DNA of 27,350 nucleotides from Acanthamoeba sp. SK_2022b (Eukaryota > Discosea > Longamoebia > Acanthamoebidae), in contig JANDJZ010000545.1 of NCBI GenBank assembly GCA_027943245.1, positions 1-27,350 on the forward strand, written 5' to 3'. The notes under the pieces are model-generated. The model saw only the letters and a program-made list of their open reading frames with translations. It did no database searches and was not told where the DNA came from. A program made the position numbers and the translations under genes. Of the stretch, positions 11,015 to 19,813 are shown one piece after another. Each line of letters begins with the position of its first letter. Within the stretch, counting starts at the first letter, position 1.

Positions 11015-12681
11015 ATGTTGGAACCCAAGGAATGGCCTTCGATGGTGCTGCCCATGCCCTCCCAGTGGCATGTGTCCGGCTACTCCCGAGCCGGCGAAGC
11101 CACCGTACCTCCCCTCAAACTCATGTTTTTTATTATATTTTATTCTTGTTTGTTTTAATGTGTGCACCTTGCTGCAGGGCTTCTACGTAAAGCAAATGCG
11201 GTGGTTCCTCGACGCCGGTGTGCCAACCTCGCAGATCAAGCCCGACGTCGTCTTCATCACTCACTCACGTACCCCTCATCCATTTGTAGTTTGTATTTCT
11301 TCTGTTGTTGCCTGGGCCAACCGGGGATCTGTGATCGTTGCCGCGGTAACCTGACCGCACGCTCGTCGCGTGTGCAGATGTCGATCACTCGATGATGCTG
11401 CCTCTTCTTGTCGACAGACGGAAGCCTCTCCAGGCACGTATCTACTATCACAGCCTGCAGGCCGACCCGACCAATGGGGCTCCCAGCCTGGCACTAACAC
11501 GTGTAATGTGTTCTCCCTCCTGTCCAGGTCTACGCGCCCGCCGAAGCCGTGCCGTTCCTCGAGGGCTACGTCGCTGGCATGAATCGACTGAACCAGCAGT
11601 CCAACGAGTTCGAGGATCGGTACCCACAACCACAACCACAACCACAACCACAACCACAACCACAACCACAACCACAACCATCACGAAATGTGTAGGCCTC
11701 ATCCATTCGTCGCCACAGGAGCGCCGGCTACACCTACTTGCCCGTCACCTCCGGCCAGACGCTTCAGATCGACTCCAAGTTCTGGGCTCGGGTACGGCAC
11801 CTGAATAATCGATTTTTATTATTATTAAATTTATATGATTACAAATTAGCTGAAGCTGACCAGGTAAGCGCAGATCATCGACTGTGAGCATCCGGTGACG
11901 AGCGTGGGGTATTGCTTCTTCGAGAAGCGAAAGCGACTCAAGGACGAGTACAAGGGCAAGACCGGGCGAGAGCTCGGCCAGCTGCGCAAGGACGGCGTCG
12001 AGCTCAACGAGGAGGTACACCTGACATTCTCGCACTCACTGTGAGGCTTCAGAGGCTGATCTGCCGTCTTCGATTCATCGCAGGTCGAACTGCCCTACAT
12101 GGCCTTCTTGGGCGACACCACGGGCAAGGTGTTAGCCGATCACGGCCAGCTGCTCAGGTAACGCCCGTTGTTTTTAATACTACAGATGTTGCACAGTTTA
12201 CATGTATTTAAATACGTGATAGAGCATAATGATTGATCCATCTCACGGGAGTTACGCGTGCGTGTGGGCAGCACGTATCCGGTGGTCTTCATCGAGTGCA
12301 CGTTTTTCCAGCCCGACCACAAGGAGGCCGCGGCCGGGAGCCAACACCTCCACTGGAGGTGCGCGTGTGATGTGATGCGTTTGGCTGGATGAGAAATGGA
12401 TCAGACGACTGAACCACGCACTTGGCTTTGGTTGCGTCCTCGCTTGTGTGTGCAGCGACCTGCGGCCGTTCGCGTTGGAGCACAGGGACACGACGTTCGT
12501 GCTCATCCACTTCTCAAAGCGATACAGCGACGAGGAGATCCACGCCTTCTTCGACAACGAGCGCGCGACGCAGCGCGACAAGGAGGCCGCCGAAGCCGCT
12601 GCCGATGATTCACCAAAGCGAAGACCTGCGTTCGACAACGTGGTGGTGTGGCTTGCCGGGCTGGGCAGTGGCGGTGTATGA
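11015..12681 (+). CDS. Ribonuclease Z-like metallo-beta-lactamase protein
   Basis: Model of 309 aa from nine exons: 11015-11104, 11178-11268, 11378-11433, 11528-11619, 11719-11791, 11874-12014, 12084-12157, 12272-12358 and 12456-12681. The zinc motif THSHVDH (H59, H61, D63, H64) is split by intron 2. It is followed by CEHPVTSVGYC (H140), FLGDTTG (D192), IECTFF, HLHW (H233) and LIHFSKRY (H253), the order found in tRNase Z. tRNase Z removes 3' trailers from pre-tRNA in nucleus or mitochondria. The length fits a short form. I see no clear flexible-arm sequence, so another nuclease of this fold remains possible. Intron 3 has a GC donor (CAG|GCACGT); only this choice keeps the frame. No targeting peptide is obvious. 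Confidence 0.85.
11622..11681. repeat. (ACAACC)n hexanucleotide repeat in intron
   Basis: Nine to ten ACAACC units fill intron 11620-11718 of the tRNase Z-like gene. Confidence 0.9.
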
Positions 12682-12799
12682 AGCAAATACAGCGATAAGA
12701 ACTGGTTCCGTAGGAGGTGTGTGGCGAGAACGAAAAGAAAGGCAACAAGAAAAGCAAAAGCACAACAAGGAGAACGAAGAGGCTGCTCGGCTGAACCCA

Positions 12800-13692
12800 A
12801 TGGCAGAAGAAGGTTTCTTTGTGAACAAACGCAATCAAAAGATTTTCACTCGTGCATGGCTTCCGCCTGCCCTGCAGAAGATCAAGTACCCGCCTTCGAT
12901 TCGCCAAATCGTTGCGCCCCTGAGATTACCCCTTGGCGCGCTGCTGACACAAGGCAATGCACAGAGCGCTGGTGTTCCTGTTCCACGGGCTGGGAGAGCA
13001 CAGCGGGCGCTACAACCACGTCGCCGCTGCTTTCAACGAGCGGCACTACGCCGTCTTCGCGCTCGACCACCACGGTATGCCTTCCTCCCCCACGGCGCAT
13101 GCTGCTCCATATGATGCGGTGTCTTTGTTGTGTGTGTGCTGATGCACTCGATGGCGTCGATGGTGCCTCCCTGGCTTGGTGCAAGGCCACGGCAAGTCGG
13201 ACGGCGCGCCCATCTTCGTGGAGCGGTTCGAGCATTTTGTCGAAGATGCCCTGCTGTTCATCGACATCGTGTCTTGTCGCTACCCTGCCCACCTCCCCAA
13301 GTTCATTCTCGGGTACCGCACGCACGCACGCGCGCACGCACGACACACGCGCACGTACGGCAACGCGCCACCGGCTCACTCGTTTTTTTGCAGACATTCG
13401 ATGGGCGGAGCGATCGCTGCTCTCACGGCCAAGGCGCGCCCGAACGCGTGGGCCGGCGTGGTGCTCTCGGGCGCGGCCATCAAGAAGGGCGCCGACGTAA
13501 ATGCGCTCACCGTGCACGCGGCCAGGTTCTCCCACACACTCTCCCTCTCGCACACACAACTTGGCCAACTCGCTGTGTGTGTGTGTGTGTGTGTGTGCAG
13601 ATTTCTCTCGTGGGCTGCGCCAACTCTGGGCGTGAAGAACATTGACCCCAGCACTCTGTCCACCGACCCAGCCCAAGGTGTGGCTTCACTTT

Positions 13693-13740
<48 letters not shown>

Positions 13741-14255
13741 TTCGTTCAGTGCGTGCATCTGTTGTATTTTGTTGAATGTGTAATGATTGTGTTGTGGTTA
13801 CGCAGTCAAAGCTTACGAGGAGGACCCACTTGTGTATCACGGTCCCGTGACCGCGCGGATGGGACACGAGCTTCTCAAGGTACAGTATATTTATTTACTT
13901 ATTATTATTTATATTTATTTATATTTATTTATATTATTTTGGAATAAAAATAATGATGGGCGCGGGCGTGCATCGAGCACAGGCGGCGGATACCATCGAG
14001 AACGACTTCTCGGGCTTCACGTTCCCGTTTCTGGCGTGCCACGCGCTCGACGACAAGCTCACGCATCCCGACGGCTCCAAGGAGCTCTACGAACGGGCGC
14101 CCTCGCCCGTCAAGGACCTCATCCTCTACGGCGGCATGCGACACGAGATCTTCAACGAGCGGGACCGCGCGCGCGTGATCGACGACGTGCTACGCTGGGT
14201 CGACAAGCGCTACGCCGCCGTCGCCGCCGGCCGTCGTGTCGCCTCGGCCCTGTGA
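12800..14255 (+). CDS. Monoglyceride lipase-like alpha/beta hydrolase
   Basis: Model of 292 aa from seven exons: 12800-12885, 12965-13074, 13186-13312, 13394-13525, 13601-13677, 13806-13879 and 13983-14255. The oxyanion motif FLFHGLGEHSGRY (H36, G37) precedes the nucleophile elbow GHSMGG (S110). The acid is probably D225 in CHALDDKLTHP and the base H256 in YGGMRHE, so the triad is complete. The segments LGVKNIDPSTLSTDP and AYEEDPLVYHGPVT are typical of the monoglyceride lipase/lysophospholipase group (Hydrolase_4). It likely releases fatty acids from monoacylglycerols in the cytosol or at lipid surfaces; exact substrate is inferred. It starts 118 nt after the previous gene on the same strand. 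Exon 4 must extend to 13525, because the closer GTAAAT donor breaks the frame. Confidence 0.92.
13571..13598. repeat. (GT)n microsatellite next to splice acceptor
   Basis: About 12 GT units run directly into the AG acceptor of intron 13526-13600 in the lipase gene. Confidence 0.9.
13690..13742. repeat. (TTTA)n tetranucleotide repeat in intron
   Basis: About 13 TTTA units lie in intron 13678-13805 of the lipase gene. A shorter, degenerate TTTA tract recurs in the next intron (about 13890-13935). Confidence 0.9.
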
Positions 14256-14944
14256 CCGGATAGGAAAGGGGATCTGGGAAGTGTTCGCGATCGTCCTCTC
14301 GAGGTGGCGTTCGCGTCACTTTCTGAGACCAGATTCGCCGAGGCCTGCCAGGCAGCCGTCTACGCGTTGGCGCGTGAATTTTCTCCTCGATTCGTGCAGG
14401 ATTGGAGGCCAGGGCGCAGGTGTACCTCGAATTTTCCAGGACCTTGTCGCCGCGCTTTCTGCAGTTGTTCTCCTTTTCCACCTTTTCTCTTAATTTCTCA
14501 CTCTGCACAAAAAGTCCGGGGGGCGCAAACCACAAGCCAGACCGACACGTGCGGTAGAACCGACAACCGAAGAAGAAGCAATCCAAGACGCAGCTGCATA
14601 GATAGAGAGGAGAGAAAGCAACTTTTTTTTTCAGCTCATCATCGCAGCGTAGGAAGTTTCTCAGCCTCTTTTCCTCCCCTCTCTCTTCACCATCCCTCGC
14701 GCTCATCCCCCCAAATAATCCATAGACGATCGATTGAATTCGGTCTCTAGCCGCGACCGACACCCCCCACGTTACTCTCTCTACGACCTCGTGAGATCAC
14801 TATCGCGTAGTCGGCCTTTGAATCGGCGCTCGTTGCTCATTCGCAACAGGTTTCTTCAGCTATCTCTGGAAGAGAACGGCTGAAGAGACACTCCCCACCC
14901 CAACCCCACTTCAACTTACACACAACACAACACCTTTACTCGCC
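14256..14944. other. Long upstream region of the ankyrin gene
   Basis: About 690 bases between the lipase stop and the ankyrin start. It is mixed in composition, with short open frames that match nothing I recognise. The 60 bases before the ATG are an A/C-rich leader (CACACAACACAACACC), typical of a 5' UTR. A promoter and possibly a 5' UTR intron could be here. Confidence 0.45.
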
Positions 14945-16090
14945 ATGTCATCGATGCCGCTCCAGCGCCAGCTGCAGCAGCTGCGCCACGCCGCGTGGGA
15001 GGACGACCTCAACGTCATCAAGGACCTTCTGCAGTCCATCGAAGACGAGGGGGAGGCGTCCAGCGACAGCTGCAGCGAGGCGTCCTCGATGACCGATGGC
15101 GGATGCAACTTTCCCGAGGCGGCGCAGCTCGGCTCCTCCAACTCGGATTTCGGCTTCGGCCCGCTGCACTGCGCCGCCTCGATGGGCAATGTGGAGATGC
15201 TCACCAGCATTCTCGCGGCGAACGTGTGCGACGTCGATGAGCTCGACAAGGACGGCAACACCGCGCTCATGTGGGCCATCTCGTACGCGTGCACCTCTGC
15301 CCCGCCCCCCTCGGGCGGCGCGCCCACGCCCTCGTCGTCCTACGAGCCCGACTCGTACGCCAACTGCGCGCTGGCCAAGAAGCGCTCCGAGCTCGAGCTC
15401 GTCGAGGCCCTCATCGACAGCGGCGCCAACGTCAACAAGGCCAACTTCGAGGGCGAGACCCCGCTCTTCGCCGCCGTCAAGCTCGGCTGCGCCGAGAAGG
15501 TCGCCTTCCTCCTCGAGAACGGCGCCGACCCCAACGTCAAGGACATCAACGGCGCCACCTGCCTCCACCACGCCGCCGCCCTCGGCATGGACCACATCGT
15601 CGCCATCCTCCTCCGCAACGGCGCCTTCTTCAACGAGATCGACGAGTGGGACGAGTGCGCCCTCCACTGGGCCGTCCGCGAGGGCGGCGAGAGCGCCATG
15701 CGCATCGTGCGCCTCCTCGCCGAGCACGGCGCCGTCCTCGACATCTACAACGACGACGACGAGACCCCGCTCGACCTCGCCGTCGAGATCGGCGACGACC
15801 GCATGGTCCAGCTCCTCCTCTCCCTCGGCGCCATGGGCAGCGGCTTCGACTCCATGACCATCGCCGACGACTACGCCGACGACGACGCCGCCCACGCCGC
15901 CCTCTTTGGCGACCAGCCCCACTTCCACCCTCACCACCACCACGCCGCCGCCGCCGCCGCCGCCGCCGCCCTGGCCGCTGACCCCTCCTCCTGCGAGGAG
16001 AAGGCCTCGTCGGGGCTGCTGGCGTGGACCGACCAGGCCAGCCAGGTGATGAGGGCCTGCGAGCAGAGCCTCACCCACCTCGTTGCCTGA
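14945..16090 (+). CDS. Intronless ankyrin-repeat protein
   Basis: A single uninterrupted frame of 381 aa, unlike the intron-rich neighbours. An N-terminal helical segment is followed by an acidic Ser-rich stretch, then about six ankyrin repeats over residues 70-300. Typical units are GPLHCAASMGNVEMLTSIL, GETPLFAAVKLG, GATCLHHAAALGMDHIVAIL, CALHWAVREGG and TPLDLAVEIGDDRMVQLLL. A Ser/Pro-rich loop interrupts the array between the first two full repeats. The C-terminus carries a His cluster and a run of about nine Ala from a GCC repeat, then a short helical tail. Ankyrin repeats mediate protein binding; no catalytic domain is present, so an adaptor role is inferred. Third codon positions are almost all G or C. 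No signal peptide or membrane span is seen. Confidence 0.9.
   Translation: MSSMPLQRQLQQLRHAAWEDDLNVIKDLLQSIEDEGEASSDSCSEASSMTDGGCNFPEAAQLGSSNSDFGFGPLHCAASMGNVEMLTSILAANVCDVDELDKDGNTALMWAISYACTSAPPPSGGAPTPSSSYEPDSYANCALAKKRSELELVEALIDSGANVNKANFEGETPLFAAVKLGCAEKVAFLLENGADPNVKDINGATCLHHAAALGMDHIVAILLRNGAFFNEIDEWDECALHWAVREGGESAMRIVRLLAEHGAVLDIYNDDDETPLDLAVEIGDDRMVQLLLSLGAMGSGFDSMTIADDYADDDAAHAALFGDQPHFHPHHHHAAAAAAAAALAADPSSCEEKASSGLLAWTDQASQVMRACEQSLTHLVA
15942..15970. repeat. (GCC)n coding repeat, Ala run
   Basis: GCC units code for about nine Ala near the C-terminus of the ankyrin protein. Confidence 0.9.
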
Positions 16091-17002
16091 ACAAGACAAC
16101 GCCACGCGCGCGCGCGCGCGATGACCGCAAGCAGAGGGGGAGAGAGAATGGGGGGGGGGGACAACGAAACAGCATCGACGAGGATGGGAGCGATCGCTCG
16201 CTCGCCGGCGCCTCACAGCACTTGTCCACCTCCCGCACACTCCACTCTCTCTTCCTTTGGCTCGCGCTCTCCGCCCGCGCCCGCAAGCGCGTGGGGCAAG
16301 ACGTTCTCTCCAGCCGCAGCCACCGCATACGCACGCAACGCATCGCCATCATCATCGCCGCCGCCCTGCTCGCCTGCACGCGCATCGACCAGCACGCCCC
16401 TCCGCGACGCCCCAGCCACAACGTCAATTCAACAACAAAATAATTTTACTCCCCTACCGCCCCACGCCTGTACATACGCGGCCACACCTCCTTCATCTCT
16501 CCCCTGTCGCTCGCCATTCGGTAATCCAAAGACAAAAAACAATAATTTTAATACAATTTTAATACACATGTGCCATCACCTGCAGCCCGCAACAAGACAC
16601 CTGTTCGCTGCGCGCATGCCTCTGGCTTGCTGGTGTGGGCCATCGCCGCGAGGCTACTCGCAAAGAGGCAAACGACGGAAACACCGGTCCCGGCAGTGCT
16701 TGCCCGTTCTCGCTGCGGCCCGGTGGCACAACAGCAATGGGGTGTTGCTCGGGCCTTTAATAAACTTTGCGCCACTGCCGCTTTGTTCCGGCGCTTCTTC
16801 CACCACTCGCGGCGCTGCCGATCGGACAACTCCGCTTTTAGGATTTGTGACGCTTTTTTCTTGGACGTTCGCCTCCACGGGGCGTGAGCGCAAACGCCGC
16901 AAGCTTGCTCGCGCCACTTCTACTCCTCTTTCGAGCCGAGCTGTAGCAGAGACGACACGACGACCGGGCGACTTGGCCTTGCACCACCGTGGCTGGACAT
17001 CC
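16091..17002. other. Intergenic region between ankyrin and transporter genes
   Basis: About 910 bases with (CG)n (about 16107-16120), a G run near 16150 and AT-rich patches at 16430-16450 and 16535-16565 that suit a polyadenylation area. A frame in phase with the transporter start is open from 16121 to 17002, but its translation is low-complexity Pro/Ser/Arg with no domain. I read it as UTR and promoter and place the start at 17003. Confidence 0.5.
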
Positions 17003-18739
17003 ATGTACGACTCGGCGACGCTGGACGATTTGCTCCCAACGGAGAAGCGCGGGCTGCTCGCAGCCGGTGCAGCAGAACCGCTCCCGGTCGTGAACAACCT
17101 CAAGGTGAGCCTTGTGCTTGTGGGTATACAGGTACTTGCCCTCCTCTCGCCAGCTCGGATCGAGTTAAGATTTCCGAGATTAGTGATGGAGCAATCTCAG
17201 AAACTCCTCAAATAAAGAACAAATAATAATAAAAAAAGAAGAATAGGCCAGAACGTAAGATTGTCATCCATTGCTTTTTATTTTTTCCAGATCTGATCTT
17301 AATTATGCTTGCTGCCGGCACCGCTACGGCCTTCGGTGTATTGATGATGGTGTCGTGACACGCACACACGTCTGTCCCTCAGGCCATATGGAGTTTGAAC
17401 GCCGTGTACGCCAAGACGGGCCTGCAGGACATGCACGTCATGGTGTGGTACTCCCTGCGCCTCATCTTCGCCACTCCCGCCTTCTTCGCCCTAGCCTACT
17501 TCCGCGAACGCGAGTCTCTCTTCAGGTACATCATCTCCCACTGCGCTGTATTTTCTCTACATGGTCATGTGTGTGTTGTGTGTGTATGTGTGTTGTGTGT
17601 ATGTGCTGACGTCAGCATCGGTGATCAGCTCGCGATCGCTTCGGGACTGGCTGTGGCTGGGCATGCTAGGAACGCTAGGAATGGTGTTCAACCAGCTGCT
17701 CTTCCTCAGCGGCCTCTCGCTCACGACGGCCACCAACGCGGGCATGGTCAGCCCGGCCATCTCCGTCTTCTCGACCGCCATCTCGGCCATGCTCTGCTTC
17801 GAGAAGCTCTCCCTCTGGCAGGTCGGCGGCATCGGCGTCACCGTCGCCGGCGCGCTCATCATTCTCGAGGCACGACTCTCTTTTTTGTCGACGTGCGCGC
17901 GCGCGCGCTGTCGCTCGTGTGCTAATTGCGAATGTGGCACGCGCGCACACGCATGCGCAGGTGGAAAACTTTAACATGTTCGGATCGAACGACATCCTGC
18001 TGGGCAACCTGTTGACGCTCTCGAGCACGGTGTGCTTCTCGCTGTTCATCGTGCTGCAGAAGCCGCTCACGGCGCGCGTCACGCCCACCGTGCTCAACGC
18101 GTTCGTGTTCGCCGTCGGCATGGTCGTGATCGTGCCCATCACCCTCATCGGCTTCTGGGACGAGGTCGTCGACGTCGCCCTCAACGCCCCGCTCAACGCC
18201 TACCTCTCCACCATCTACAGCGCCTTCATCGCCGGCGTCATCGGTACCGCCATCTGCACACGCCCACGCCCACGCCCACGCCCACGCAAGGCATTAACGA
18301 ACGCGTTACATGGTGACGTGGCGTGGCGTGGAATGCAGGGTATTCGCTGAACACGTGGGCCATTCACCAGATCGCGGCGTCGAACGTGGCGCTGTTCTAC
18401 TGCCTGCAGGCCCTCATGATCGCCCTCTTCGCGTGGCTCCTGCTGGGCGAGCAGCTGACGGCCCGCGTGGCGATCGGCGGGCTGCTGATCATGACGGGCC
18501 TCGTCACCGTCACGTGGTCCCTCGACCGCAAGCGCAAGAAGGAGGCCGCCCTGCTCAAGGCCATGGAGGAGGTGGAGGACGCCGGCAAGACGTGCGCGGA
18601 CAAGGAGGCGGCCGCGGCTGCGGTCATGACGCTGTCTCTGGAGGATTGGGTGTCGCCGGCGGCGCCACCATCGCCAGGCAGCGGTGAGCAGCAGACGAAG
18701 AAGAAGACGGGCGAGACAGAGTACGGCACCTTCGTGTAG
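17003..18739 (+). CDS. EamA/drug-metabolite transporter (DMT) family permease
   Basis: Model of 411 aa from six exons: 17003-17123, 17291-17337, 17383-17525, 17629-17869, 17961-18243 and 18339-18739. About ten membrane spans in two halves are visible, for example IMLAAGTATAFGAIW, LGTLGMVFNQLLFLSGLSL, GIGVTVAGALIILE, AFVFAVGMVVIVPITLIGFW and VAIGGLLIMTGLVTVTWSL. The LLGEQLT segment before the last span is typical of EamA repeats, which often have GE in the loop before the last helix. A charged cytosolic tail of about 75 residues follows. Members export or exchange small solutes at the plasma or organelle membrane; the substrate cannot be told. Exon 4 starts at 17629, since an earlier AG gives the wrong frame. 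Intron 4 has a GC donor (GAG|GCACGA). The exon 1 donor at 17124 is the weakest border. Confidence 0.88.
17566..17606. repeat. GT-rich tract in transporter intron
   Basis: An imperfect GT/ATGT tract in intron 17526-17628 leads directly into the TGCTGACGTCAGCA palindrome. Confidence 0.75.
17604..17617. other. 14-bp perfect palindrome containing the CTGAC branch-like motif
   Basis: TGCTGACGTCAGCA lies in intron 17526-17628. The A of CTGAC (17609) is about 19 nt before the acceptor at 17628. Confidence 0.5.
18257..18287. repeat. (CCCACG)n hexanucleotide repeat in intron
   Basis: About five CCCACG units lie in intron 18244-18338 of the transporter gene. Confidence 0.85.
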
Positions 18740-18893
18740 CGCACACCCACGGTGTCCACAACAAATAAATTGTTAAAAAAAGAAAAAAAAAAGACGACAA
18801 CGGCGGTTGCAATGGAATGCCGGTCTGGAATGTGGCGTGTAGCCCACCAAGGAAGGACACAAGCTTGCTTTAGCGCTTTACCTTCCAAGCGAG

Positions 18894-19688
18894 ATGTCGG
18901 TGACGAAGCCCACCCTCACCTACTTCGACCTCGCCGGCCGCGCTGAGGTGGCTCGGCTCATCCTCGAGGACGCTGGCGTTGACTACACCTTCGTCTCCGC
19001 CACCAACTGGCCTGAGCTCAAGCAGCGGCTTGGTGGTACTTTTGCACTACCTTCTCCATTCTACTTCAACCACCTGTCACACTTGAACTCGGATGGTTGG
19101 TTGGTTGATTGGTGATGTGTAGACAAGCTGGCGTTTGGGCAGATCCCGCTCTACGAGGACCGCGATGCGAGGCTAGTGCAGAGCGGATCGATGGCGCGCT
19201 ACTTGGCCCGCAAGCACGGCTACAACGGCGCCAACGAGTCCGAGGCGGCCCGCATCGACGTGGCCTACGAGGGCGCCAACGACTTCCTGGGCACGCTCCT
19301 CAACTACACGCTCTCCACCCCTGACGCGCAGAAGCCCGCCGCCCTTCGAAACCTCCTCGAGAACCAGGCCCCCACCCAGTTCCAGTTCTTCACCGCCCTC
19401 CTCGAGAAGAACGGCCGCACCGGCTACCTCGTTGGCAACAAGGTAAGCCTCAAGAACATCAAGTAGTGAGACAAAAGGAGTGACACTTAATATGCTGGCG
19501 TCCAGTTGAGCTATGCCGACCTGGCGCTGTACAACGCCCTCAACACGCTGCTGAAGCTCCAGGGCGGCCCGGCCCTCCTCGCTCGCTTCCCGCTGGTCAA
19601 GCAGCTCCACCAGACCGTGGCTCAGCGCCCCCGCCTCAAGGCCTACGCCGCCCGCGATGTCTACGCGCCCAAGAAGGCTGCCCTGTAA
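18894..19688 (+). CDS. Glutathione S-transferase (sigma-like)
   Basis: Model of 213 aa, the usual GST length, from exons 18894-19032, 19123-19442 and 19506-19688. The N-terminal thioredoxin fold shows LTYFDLAGRAEVARLIL, where Y10 is the expected catalytic Tyr, then FGQIPLYED and the glutathione-binding LVQSGSMARYLARKHG (Gln-Ser pair). The C-terminal all-helical domain contains GYLVGNK, joined through the intron to LSYADLALYNAL, the conserved N-capping region. It conjugates glutathione to electrophiles in the cytosol, or isomerises them. Sigma class is inferred from the Tyr-type N-terminus and the FGQIP pattern. It follows the transporter by 154 nt on the same strand, and its 3' end converges with the RNA ligase gene. 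Confidence 0.93.
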
Positions 19689-19813
19689 GGCCCCGTGTCC
19701 CCTTCCCCCCGAAGAAGAAATATAGAAGCCACTGCCTGCCCTGCCCTCGTTGCCATTGGATCCAACGCCAACTCTTGAGAGGATGAAACACATTGGAGAG
19801 GGGGGGGGGTTCT

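Noticed and set aside
13497..13502. GTAAAT as donor of lipase intron 4
   Set aside because: It leaves phase 0, and the next exon then reads into a stop. The donor at 13526 restores the family sequence ARFLSWAAPTLGVKN.
14948..16240. A 430-codon open frame on the minus strand opposite the ankyrin gene
   Set aside because: It mirrors a GC-rich coding frame. Its translation is Gly/Val/Glu/Ala-rich low complexity with no domain. Strong G/C third-position bias removes stop codons on the opposite strand, so it is a shadow.
16121..17002. In-frame 294-codon extension upstream of the transporter start
   Set aside because: The translation is Pro/Ser/Arg-rich with no targeting or domain pattern, and composition changes to AT-rich patches inside it. 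Transporters of this family normally start close to the first span. Kept only as an alternative.
17105..17110. GTGAGC as donor of transporter intron 1
   Set aside because: A good donor by sequence, but it gives an immediate stop after joining to 17291. The GTATAC donor at 17124 keeps the frame.
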